Assembly (NCBI RefSeq): GCF_027579695.1
Contig: NC_083586.1
Coordinates: 1,255,001 to 1,319,000, forward strand
DNA length: 64,000 bases
Reading direction: 5' to 3'
From: Neoarius graeffei
Taxonomy: Eukaryota; Chordata; Actinopteri; Siluriformes; Ariidae
Both the position numbers and the translations under genes were made by a program. Within the stretch, counting starts at the first letter, position 1. Each line of letters begins with the position of its first letter. The notes below the pieces were generated by a model, which saw nothing but the letters and a program-made list of their open reading frames with translations, did not search any database and was not told where the DNA came from. Shown here in pieces: positions 32,787-42,317 of this stretch.

Positions 32787-33176
32787 AGGACACTGTGTAA
32801 AATATAAATAAAAATAGAATGTGTTGGTTTGTAAATCATGGAAACCCTATCTTTCATTGAAAACAGTCCAAAGAAAACATATCAAATGTTGAAACTGAGA
32901 AATTTTATTGTTGTTTGAAAAAGATATGCTAATTTTGAATTTGATGCCAGGAACACATTTCAAAAAGTCGGGACAGGGGCATGTTTACCACTGTGCTGCA
33001 TCATCTCTTGTTTTAACAAAACTCTGTAAAAGTTGGGGAACTGAGGAAACCAAGTGCTGTAGTTTTGAAAGAGAAATGTTGTCCCATTCTTGCCTGATTA
33101 TAGGATTTCAGTTGCTCAAGCATTTGGAGTCTCCTTTATCGTATTTTGCATTTCATAATGCACCAACTGTTTCCAA
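32787..33176 (-). mobile_element. Old fragment of the 21399-type Tc1 family
   Basis: ATATCAAATGTTGAAACTGA, TTTCAAAAAGTCGGGACAGG, then TTGGGGAACTGAGGAAACCA and GTCCCATTCTTGCC match the left half of the Tc1 at 21399 with many changes. The outer terminal repeat is lost on the left, and the element stops near 33176. Confidence 0.7.
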
Positions 33177-33250
33177 TGGTAACATTTTCAATGTGACCTG
33201 ATGGACAAAATTCTGGTAACATTTTCAAAGTGAGCTGATGGACAAAATTC
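33177..33250. repeat. 37-bp tandem duplication
   Basis: GGTAACATTTTCAATGTGAC ... GACAAAATTCT is repeated once with two changes. The second copy leads into the LINE mosaic. Confidence 0.8.
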
Positions 33251-34490
33251 TTCATGATCTAAAAGAAAATACATATCCTATGATTCAATATAGCTCACCT
33301 TAGAGCCTGCACAGCTCAGTAGATAGGACCAAGGTTCAACATTCTTTGAGTTACATTTAGCATTTTCTGAAGCTAAAGCATCCTTCAAAAAGGCCACCGA
33401 AACCTGTTTTCTGAAAGCTATCTCTGACAAAGCTCAGCTCACAGTCTGACCATGGGCTGTGACCAGCAACCAAAATCAAATCAGGTTGCAAGATCTTGAA
33501 AGCATTTAGCTGCAAATTTGCACTTAATAAGTAAAACTGCCTTGGGATGAGCAGAGAAAATGCAATCATGAAGAAATATTTAACGATTTCATGAACAGAT
33601 GACCATTTGCAGATGGATCTTTGACTTTCTGACAGGCAGACCCCAGGTGGTGATAATTGGTAGCCACACTTCCTCCTCGCTGATCCTGAACACAGGTGCG
33701 CCACTGGGCTGTGTGTGCAGTCCCCTCATGTGCTCCTTGTTCACCTATAACTTTTCTGCTAAATACAGCGCCAACATCATCATCAAGATTGCTGACGACA
33801 CAACCATCTCGGGCCTCCTTACAGACAACGATGAGACGGCATGCAGAGAGGAAGTGAAGGCGTTAGCCAGCTGGTGCCAGAACAACAACCTCTCTCTCAA
33901 CATCAGGAAAACTAAGGAGATGATAGTGGACTACAGGAGACAGCAAGGGAGGACACACTAGGCCATCTACATCAACGAAGATGAGGTCGAAAGGGTCAGC
34001 AGCTTCAAGTTCCACACTGTGGTCAGGAAAGCTTGCCAGCGGCTGTGCTTCCTGAGGAGGCTGAAGAAGTTTGGCATGAAGGCAAACATCATTTCAAACT
34101 ACTACAGGTCCGCAATCGACATATCACAAGACTCTGTTTATATCACAACATATCAACATATCACAAGACTCTGTTTATATCACAAGACTCCGTTTAAATA
34201 TCACCAACATATCTCAAGACTCTGTTTACATATCACCAAAACATTTACATATTTACTGTTTCCACATTTACCAACACATATCAAAACTTTGTTTACATGG
34301 TCAGTATTTCATTTGTCTTCAACAAATTGCAATTACTGGTAGCCACACATGGCAAATTTTCCTGATGTGCAATACAGGTGCTTGTGCTACACCCCCTCCC
34401 CACACTACCCCCCTGAGACAATGCATGCATACATCTCAGTTATTTCTATTTTCACTTGAATTTAACTTCCGTTTTTTTATCTTTAGGACT
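33231..34490 (+). mobile_element. LINE mosaic unit: L2 piece, tRNA-Lys half, Maui/L2-group reverse transcriptase, minisatellite
   Basis: The order is an L2-like piece (ATGGACAAAATTCTTCATG), a half tRNA-Lys (GAGCCTGCACAGCTCAGTAG at 33303), a unit block, then reverse transcriptase from 33599: [74 protein letters not shown]. The catalytic ADD is kept. Coding stops at GRTH, and the remaining frame (KAC-QRLCFLRRLKKFGMKA) is shifted. A minisatellite follows. The same mosaic recurs at 60294-60896 plus 63181-63835, so it was copied as a block. Confidence 0.75.
34115..34235. repeat. Minisatellite of ACAAGACTCTGTTTATATC units
   Basis: About four imperfect units of 20-30 bp built on ACATATCACAAGACTCTGTT. 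The same array, with different unit content, is at 63470-63565. Confidence 0.75.
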
Positions 34491-34751
34491 TTGAATCTTT
34501 TTTTAAACTGATATTCTGTTATACTCCTGTCGGGCTACAATGCAAAAAGACGTGTTTCTGGTTCTTATCTCGTTCACTGCATTTCATTGTAAGTTGGCCA
34601 TGCGTTAACATAAAATGAGCAATGAAACTGAACTAAAAAGCTGACTGTTCTCACAACACCAGGCCAAAAGTGGGCTGGGGTGGCCCAATCCATGTCTAGC
34701 CACTGAGTTTGTGGCAACGCGATCACATACTCTGGCCTTGGGAGGTGAAGT

Positions 34752-34823
34752 GCAGTGATAGTATAGTGGTTTGTACTCTCCATTGTAGCTGCAGCAACCC
34801 TGGCTTGAATCTGGGTCTTGGCA
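34752..34823 (+). pseudogene. tRNA-His pseudogene
   Basis: GCAGTGATAGTATAGTGG, TTTGTACTCTCCATTGTAGC and GCAGCAACCCTGGCTTGAAT follow tRNA-His throughout. The anticodon is changed from GTG to GTA, and the T loop (CTTGAAT) departs from the B box. It is not a usable tRNA. Confidence 0.7.
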
Positions 34824-34905
34824 TTGCATTTTCCATCTCACTATTGATCAGTGACTAAATGGAAAATCATACGTAGTTTGGATCTCACTTACCATGGCTC
34901 TGCTT

Positions 34906-34978
34906 GGGCCAGTGGCACAATGGATAACGGGTCTGATTACAAATTAGAAGATTCTCCATTAGATGCTTGGCTGACCAC
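34906..34978 (+). pseudogene. tRNA-Arg (ACG-type) pseudogene
   Basis: GGGCCAGTGGCACAATGGAT and AACGGGTCTGATTACAAATT match the 5' two thirds of tRNA-Arg-ACG. The anticodon is altered to ACA. The T arm and B box are gone (CTCCATTAGATG). Confidence 0.7.
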
Positions 34979-35463
34979 AAAATACTTCAACCAGCAGCTG
35001 ATTTTCTGGTAGGGGAATACAGATAACTCAGAGTCTGGAGAGCCGTAATCAGGGAAGCGATTGGATTCTGTTCTGGCATCTCCGTCACCCTGGTTGGAAT
35101 CTGGGTTATTTCACTGAAATTTCAGTTTCACTGATTCACTCTTCATCTCTGAGTTTGTCCATGGATTGCAACTGTTAGCATGGCTTGTGAGGGATAGCAA
35201 AATGAGAAAGGATCACCACTGCCTGAAACCTTATATCGGCTTGGGGCATGATGGTTGGTGCATGTGACCTCGGATCAGACGCTTCTTGCATTGCTGCTTG
35301 GTTCTCTCTTACCCCATACAGCACTTTGTACAAGACTCATTGTTCACACTGACAAAGCTTGAAGCTTATGCTCAGAGTCTGACCATGGGCTGTGACCAGC
35401 AACCCTTTGAGAGAGGGAAAACTTTCTTACAAATAACATCTCCACTCAGTTCTGCATCACTCT
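34979..35463. other. tRNA-array spacer, no gene recognised
   Basis: This holds a block (CTGACCATGGGCTGTGACCA, then CCCTTTGAGAGAGGGAAA) shared with 19147-19230 and 33450. I see no coding sequence. Confidence 0.5.
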
Positions 35464-35575
35464 TACAGTGGTGCTTGGAACTTTGTGAACCCTTTAGAAT
35501 GTTCTATATTTCTGCCTAAATATGACCGAAAACATCATCAGATGTTCACACAAGTCCTAAAAGTACACTGACAGT

Positions 35576-36390
35576 CAATGAAAATGTCCAGGTGACATTT
35601 ATGAAAATAATTTTATTCATAAGCTATGAAATCATGTACTAGAAGCTTACAGATCAATATACTGACATTTAACTCGAGATGAATAAACAAAAAATCACAA
35701 TTGTTGTGAGCTTTGATAATGTACAGTCCGAACAAAATGGATACCCTGTAATTGGAAAGTTGCAGCTTCAGTACCGAGTATTGTCCCCACCAACAGCAAT
35801 ACAAGCCGTCAGTCTGCGACGCATACTGCATATCAAACGGCAAATCCTGTCTTGTGGAATGGCCTGCCACTCCTCTTGAAGAGCCTGGATCAGTTGACCT
35901 CTGTTCATGGGACGAGGAACACGGTTCTGGATCTGAACACCAAGGTGATCCCATAAATGCTCAATGGGATTGAGATCAGGTGAATACGCAGGCCATGGCA
36001 GGGTTTGGACATTCAATCGACGCCCAACTTCTGAAAAACTTAGGCCGGCTTGCACCATGCCGAGGGCCCGCCATCTGTCATCTGGATTTAACCGTGGCAT
36101 CTTGGACATAAGGAATACAAAAGTCGGCTTTTTCATGGCCTTAATAAAGGCTATCCAACCCATCCTTTCAACCGTGTACAAATTTTTGTTTTTCTCCAAA
36201 ACAGCACTTTGAGCTGATTCCTAAAGACCACTCCCTGAAGACTATTGAAAAATGTTTGGATTGAGGAGAACTCATTAATGACTTCTGTGCACACTATTCA
36301 ATAGAAACATCTTAAAACAAACATTTCCCCAACTCCGTATTGCATAATATGTTGAATTATTGACCTGGACTTTTTCACTGACTGCCAGTG
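35576..36390 (-). mobile_element. Tc1-like transposon (B), internally deleted, inside Tc1 A
   Basis: TA flanks both sides (35574-35575, 36391-36392). The ends CACTGACAGTCAATG and the reverse complement of the right end CACTGGCAGTCAGTG match well. At 815 bp it is about half the usual Tc1 length because the centre of the transposase is missing. Confidence 0.85.
35768..36199 (-). CDS. Shortened Tc1 transposase frame (143 aa)
   Basis: The frame is open from start to stop but lacks the centre of the protein. N-terminal MPRLNPDDRWRALGMVQAGL and SFSEVGRRLNV is the first helix-turn-helix. It then jumps directly to QTLPWPAYSPDLNPIEHLWD, which holds the third catalytic region (DLNP) and the C-terminus. 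Residues corresponding to roughly 180 positions, including two catalytic aspartates, are absent. It cannot cut DNA. A DNA-binding-only product is conceivable but unproven. Confidence 0.7.
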   Translation of the reverse strand: MEKNKNLYTVERMGWIAFIKAMKKPTFVFLMSKMPRLNPDDRWRALGMVQAGLSFSEVGRRLNVQTLPWPAYSPDLNPIEHLWDHLGVQIQNRVPRPMNRGQLIQALQEEWQAIPQDRICRLICSMRRRLTACIAVGGDNTRY

Positions 36391-36512
36391 TAGATAAAGA
36401 GAACCCAGTTAAACAAATGAGACAAAAATATTATACTTGGTCATTTATTTATTGAGGAAAATTATCCAATATTACATATCTGTCAGTGGCAAAAGTATGT
36501 CAACCTTTGCTT

Positions 36513-36725
36513 TCAGTATCTGGTGTGACCCCCTTGTGCAGCATTAACTGCAACTAAACATTTCTGGTAACTGTTGATCAGTCCTGCACACCGGCTTGGA
36601 GGAATTTTAGCCCATTCCTCCATACAGAACAGCTTAAACTCTGGGAAGTTGGTGGGTTTCCTCACATGAACTGCTCGCTTCAGGTCCTCCCACAACATCC
36701 AGGGGCAGACTGGCAATCTGTGCAT
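36513..36725 (-). pseudogene. Tc1 A transposase, C-terminal piece
   Basis: MLWEDLKRAVHVRKPTNFPE, then KLFCMEEWAKIPPSRCAGLI and NSYQKCLVAVNAAQGGHTRY form the typical C-terminus of a Tc1 transposase. Upstream it runs directly into the terminal repeat of the hAT at 36700. The first dozen residues of the frame are hAT sequence. Confidence 0.75.
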
Positions 36726-38260
36726 TCTGGAAAAGTCCAGAATGGCTGTCCAGTCTACGGCCGTCGGCCCTGTTCAATAACCAAAATTTTCAGTCTATCA
36801 ACTAACAGGTGTTGCTAAGACAATAATTTATCCATCAATCATTATTCCATAAGCCTAAAAGCCAACAAAGAAGAGTAATGTTAGTGCCTGTCAACAGAAA
36901 GATGGCAAGCAGAAAACGTACGGAGAAAGGTGGATGGGAAAAGTTAAAACAAAAGAAAGTGAAGTCACTTGAAGAAGATGCTTCAAAATGTAGAAAACTC
37001 ACAGAGCTTTTTGGCAGCAGTGCAACTGCAAGCAGCAGCAGTAACGTTCATGTCACATTATCACCAAGCGAGACTGAGAACCAGGTGGACATCCAACCTG
37101 ACTAACCACATGCTGATGATGATAGTCATGATGAGGGGCAGGCAGCTGAGGGAATTTCACCGGAGGAGGTGGTACCGGTAAGTGACAACGACATAAAACC
37201 ATAGCATAAAACAGGTTACGTAAAGGCCACTCAAAGACCCCTCTCATAGTAGGCCAATCTTCTATTGACTGGATTTGCGGTGTGATGATGAGAAATATGT
37301 GGTTTATTGCTGTCAAAACAAACACGTAACTACCAAGCAAGCCAATTATAAATAGATAGGCAAGCACAAATGGCCACGATTTCATATGTTCACCTCTGCA
37401 TAATTCATGCAGATTAGGCTCTTTATGTTCAAGAGAACCAAAGCTCTAGCCTATCATTAACCAAAAGTTTGAGGGGGAGAAGTGTTTTCCTTTTTGGCAC
37501 TATTTATCTTTGTCTTCTCTTTCGTGGTGTGTGGTGGAATGTCTGTGGAATAGGCTACAAATGTTCTTTGAAGGATGATTGGTTGAATGGTATCATAACT
37601 AATCACAGCAGCATTGCATTGTGCAATTTGTTAATAGCCTAATTTTAGATCTGTTTGTCAGGTTTACCTACCAAAAAATCAGCATAATATTAAAACTATA
37701 AAATATGTCAAGCAGGCTAATTCTTACACAGAATAGACCTAAAAGGCTAAAAATGTAATTGGGATTTAGGAAAAAACTCCAAATCTGTTTTATTCTTATT
37801 ATCTGTAGCCTAGGTATCAAATGCTATGTTTATCCAAAGTTTTGGCTGGTTTTTAAAAATAGAATTTTGAGGTATAAGTATAGGTTTAAAGGCTGTCATT
37901 CCAAATAATACTATTAAAAAAATGTTAATCAAGCATATGTCAGTTCACAGTGTGAATGGTTTTCCTAGATGCCATTGCATAGTTTAGATATAATCAACAA
38001 TAGCATTAGCATCCAACTTCATCTTTTCAATTTTTTGTTTATTCAGGTTGAAGATAGTGGCAGCTCAAAAGATGACAGGGAGAGTCCAGGAAAGTGCCAG
38101 AATGAGGGATCAGTGCCCCAATATTTGTGTGGGTTTTGTTATGACAGACAATATACCACTATAGCACTTTACTATAGCACTATAGTATAGTATACTATAG
38201 TATAGTGGGCCTATTTGGGGGGAAAGTCCAGGGCCGTTTTTTGGTCCCAGTCTGTCCCTG
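36700..38260 (+). mobile_element. ZMYM1-like hAT transposon, internally deleted
   Basis: The ends CAGGGGCAGACTGG and the reverse complement of the right end CAGGGACAGACTGG differ at one base. No clean 8-bp duplication is seen (ACAACATC against GTCTCATC), so an end has eroded or a deletion followed. Two coding pieces of the transposase N-terminus are present, with intron-like DNA between them. An ATAGTATAG-rich stretch lies near 38150-38210. The catalytic core is absent. Confidence 0.65.
36902..37105 (+). pseudogene. ZMYM1-like hAT transposase, first exon
   Basis: MASRKRTEKGGWEKLKQKKV, then KSLEEDASKCRKLTELFGSS is the typical basic start of ZMYM1-like hAT transposases. The frame ends at a stop after QVDIQPD. 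Further sequence near 37110-37180 (EGISPEEVV) probably continues the exon in another frame. A second piece, VEDSGSSKDDRESPGKCQ near 38046-38100, has a splice-like border. The protein is incomplete. Confidence 0.55.
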
Positions 38261-38286
38261 GTCTCATCCGTCCACAGAACATTTTT

Positions 38287-38592
38287 TCAATAGCCTTCTG
38301 GCTTGTCCATGTGATCTTTAGCAAACTGCAGATGAGCAGCAATGTTCTTTTTGGAGAGCAGTGTCTTTCTCCTTGCAACCCTGCCATGCACACCATTGTT
38401 GTTCAGTGTTCTCCTGATGGTGGACTCATGAACATTAGCCAATGTGAGAGAGGCCTTCAGTTTCTTAGAAGTTACCCTGGGGTCCTTTGCGACCTCTCCT
38501 ACTATTACACACCTTGCTCTTGGAATGATTTTTATTGGTCGACCACTCCTGGGGAGGGTAACAATGGTCTTGAATTTCCTCCATTTGTACAC
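38287..38592 (-). pseudogene. Tc1 A transposase, N-terminal half
   Basis: WRKFKTIVTLPRSGRPIKII (including the GRP motif between the two DNA-binding subdomains), KDPRVTSKKLKASLTLANVH and STIRRTLNNNGVHGRVARRK form the DNA-binding part. The frame runs on to KDHMDKPEGY. A stop-free WKNVLWTDETR with the first catalytic D follows at 38261-38286 in an adjacent reading, where the hAT end begins. Confidence 0.75.
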
Positions 38593-38655
38593 AGTCTGTC
38601 TGACTGTGGATTGATGGAGTCCAAACTATTTAGAGATGGTTTTGTAATCTTTTCC

Positions 38656-39207
38656 AGCCTGACTAAATAAAATAAAAATTAACAGCTACTTTTCTGGAAA
38701 ATGCCTGAGTTCTCACCAATGGCCTGAGCACTTCAAAGGTTGCCTTTACATGTCAAGGCTGTCCCATATGGTCTAGTGGTCAGGATTCCTGGTTTTCACC
38801 CAGGTGGCCTGGGTTTGCGTCCTGGTATGGGAATGTGTCTATGTTGTGTCACTCTAGTTGCAAGTCACATGAGTGGAATCTTCATTCTATAGGCTCTTGC
38901 TTTCATGAGTCCTTTTGGGACAAGAAGTCTGATGACAGTGCAGAAGATTCCAGGATTCACTCCTGGCTTACTCAGCTTCACTCTCTCTTACTCCATCTAA
39001 GGCCCTGGGCCCGGCCGTTTGTTAATTCCAACAAAGCACAAAGGCTGTACTCTGAATCTGACCACAGCAGCCGGTGTTCAGTGTTAAAGCTATTTTTTAA
39101 CACCGTGGGCTCAAACCTGTACAGAGGGAAAGGGTAAGCGTCCGGGTTTTCACTACACCAGGCCAAATGGGTGCCAGTGCATCCAGCTGTTCTTCCAACA
39201 TCTGATG
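38656..39207 (+). repeat. Second copy of the tRNA-Glu unit, left part
   Basis: Homologous to 19494-20050. The unit is broken after AACATCTGA by the 39208-41160 insertion and resumes at 41161. Confidence 0.8.
38762..38833 (+). pseudogene. tRNA-Glu (TTC), decayed T loop
   Basis: TCCCATATGGTCTAGTGG, TTCCTGGTTTTCACCCAGG with anticodon TTC, and TATGGGAA keep the acceptor (TCCCATA/TATGGGA) and anticodon stem intact. The T loop reads TTTGCGTCC instead of TTCGACTCC, so the B box is lost. Confidence 0.75.
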
Positions 39208-39969
39208 TAGGGGCGGCTACCATGCCGATAACCATAGTAAACCTTTCACAGTACAGTTTGAACACACCAATCTCTGTACTCGACGCCATGTTCTATCTCT
39301 GCCCATTCTTCTGAATCCCTGTAACGGTATTGGACAGAGACGATACCAGATACCAAATACAGTGACGTCACGACTGCTTTAAAAAAGTGGTGGCACCGAA
39401 ATTCTGTCTCTCTGGCGGTGGATTTCCTCTCTGGCAGTGGATTCCACACGTGAAAGAGAAGCCGTGCATTGGCGCTACAGAAGGACAGAGAACGAAGAAC
39501 CAGCTATTGATACTGGACTTTAGCCAAAGTTCAGTGTATTTGACCTTTGCAGAGTTGTAATAATAATTGAACTGGTTAGTTACTGCAGCCCACGCAGTGT
39601 TTCAAAGAGAAAAGGCGACCGGATTCCTTTTCCCTTTTTCAACGTCGACGAATTATAAACAAAATTCCTTCTAGATTATATGACAGCCAACGGGACACCG
39701 AGGATCTTCAGCTGATGAGCTGTAAGGAACAAAACCGTCTTCATCCTGGATCCGCATCCCGTGCTATCTTCGGAGAAGGCACACTTCAATCGCTAACAAG
39801 AGCGATCACCCAAGTGAGGCTAGCATCTGGGCAAAATTTGTTAGTGTTTACTTGTAGCTAGTTAATGTGAATAGTGTTCTTTATTTGAATTCATTTATGA
39901 TTTAAATGTATGCATTTTGATTCACATGAAAGTTGGTCTTAGACCACGTGTTGTTTGTATCTGTGAAGA

Positions 39970-40360
39970 TACTCAGTCATCCAGGTACATAGTAATCTGT
40001 GGCTGATAGAAGCGAGCAACTAGACTTGCTTGAAGAATCTTGAAGACATTTCGCCTCTCATCTGAAAGGCATCCTTAGTTCTGTCTGACTAATAGGGAGT
40101 ATCAAGTATTTATCCTCTCATGGATCATCATAGAATCCGAATCAGAATGCTGATGGCTGCATTGTAGGTGGCTGATAAAAGATGTCTTAGACACCCACCT
40201 CTGTTCAGTGATGGTCGTTCCAGGTTGACAAAAATGAACGATCCTCTCTGGCTAAGATGTCTGCCAGTTTTCTGGAAGTCCTCTCATACTCCCGCAGCAG
40301 TCGAAGGGATCTCATCCCAAAGTGTGTAGAAACATATCTGATATGTTTCTACACACTTAT
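39970..40360. mobile_element. Penelope-like element fragment
   Basis: GAAGCGAGCAACTAGACTTG, then ACATTTCGCCTCTCATCTGA and TATTTATCCTCTCATGG are the typical border motif of fish Penelope-like elements. No coding part is present. Confidence 0.55.
40320..40358. repeat. Perfect 18-bp inverted repeat with 3-base loop
   Basis: AAGTGTGTAGAAACATAT and its exact complement flank CTG. It is the strongest short hairpin in the window. Confidence 0.9.
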
Positions 40361-41025
40361 CATGTGTTTGATTTATTTTGTTTACTATCTATATTTAGTT
40401 AGATTGTGCATGCGTTCTCTCTCTGTCTTTTTAACTCCTTCCATCGTACTTCCCTCCTCAACCTTGGGATTTGAGTAGAATTTGGGTTTAAGGCCTAGCC
40501 AAGACGAGTTTGAACTTCAGATTCCTTTGTTCAATTTCGCACGCCCTTTCTGTGCTGACCATCCCCCTTTTGGGCACGGCTGCATTCCATTCACATTCCA
40601 CACACACACACACACACACACTCTCACACACACATAAACACGTGGTTTCCCTATAATAAACTGTATTCCACCCTTCTTTCAACCATCGCAGAATGGAACC
40701 ATCATCTTCGTATACTTTCAAAAACTTTCAAGGCCTCAAGTTTTTTTTCCTCAAATTCACAAACTTTCAATGATTTCAAGGAACCATGGGAACCTATCAC
40801 ATTTTTAACATCCACTCGCCCCTACACTGTAAACTTGTCGATAGCTTATTACTTCTGATCACCATTAGTGCCTTAGTTATCATCATATACACTAATGATT
40901 CTTATTTGTACATATTGTATCACCGTTTATATTGAACTATTCCTTGCTTGCTATCGTTGCTATATCCGATCAGTCTTAGTTCGCCAATTCATGTCAGCTA
41001 TTTAAATAAATGGTATCTTTGGAAT

Positions 41026-41458
<433 letters not shown>

Positions 41459-42317
41459 GTTGTTTACTTGTTGCCCAATCTGGGTTTTCCTTGTCAAATA
41501 AGGAAGCTGGTTCACCTTTAAGAAATTCAAACACTTTCATGACGAAGCTAACCTAAATGCGAACAGAAATAAAATGAGATTCTTATGCAAACTCTTCCAT
41601 ACTGATTTACAACTTCCTATTTTGATTTATTTATTTTTAATCCAAGTTCTTACCTCAAATAAAATGCTTGCTACTATTCACAAACTTTTCTGGAGTTTTC
41701 AGGCTGAGATCCTCTTGTCGCATTCTTTTTAACCACTCATATCTTCATTGTTCTTGAAGCATTTGCTTCTCTTTCACATTTTTCTTGATAGCAGGCATAT
41801 GATAAACCTTTTTTATCTATTTCTCGATTTGAACGATTTGAACAACCAAAAAAATGCAAAAATGAACCATGTTGAAGACAGACCAGGCCTTGCTTGCACA
41901 AAAGACTGTGTTTGTTTGTCACCCAGGTGAAATTATCACGTGATGCATCAGGTTGTGCGCAAAGGGTCTATAGGAAATCACAATAAGACGTGTTTTGTTT
42001 GGATAATAATAAAGGAGAGGGAAAAAAATTCTGGTACAATGAAAGTAAATGTCTTGCACAATTTGGTCAGATCATGAGAGTATTTGGCACAGGCCAGTAT
42101 AGCTGTATATCCAATATAGCTGTAAACACTTACAGATTGAACAATTTAATAGTGACCAACAATAATTTATCATTAAAGATTAGCCATGATTAACAATGAA
42201 TAAACAATGGTTAGGCTAATGACTAATTAAGGACAACAAGGAGCCAAAAAAAAACAACAACTCGTTGATTTGGTAAGTTTAACCCAGCATTGCACTCAGT
42301 ATAACCAAAATATAACC
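41459..42317. other. Unassigned AT-rich DNA
   Basis: No gene, tRNA or transposon end was recognised between the tRNA-Glu unit and the LINE at 42318. Confidence 0.5.

Larger units (their letters stand above)
35466..38655 (-). mobile_element. Tc1-like transposon (A), deleted in the middle and carrying two insertions
   Basis: The left end CAGTGGTGCTTGGAACTTTG follows TA and is a known fish Tc1 terminus. The transposase C-terminus is on the minus strand at 36513-36700 (MLWEDLKRAVHVRKPTNFPE ... GLINSYQKCLVAVNAAQG), and the N-terminal half at 38287-38592. Between them a Tc1 (B) and a ZMYM-like hAT have inserted, and about 150 residues of transposase are missing. The right terminal repeat is lost near 38655, where a tRNA-Glu unit starts. 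Confidence 0.7.
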
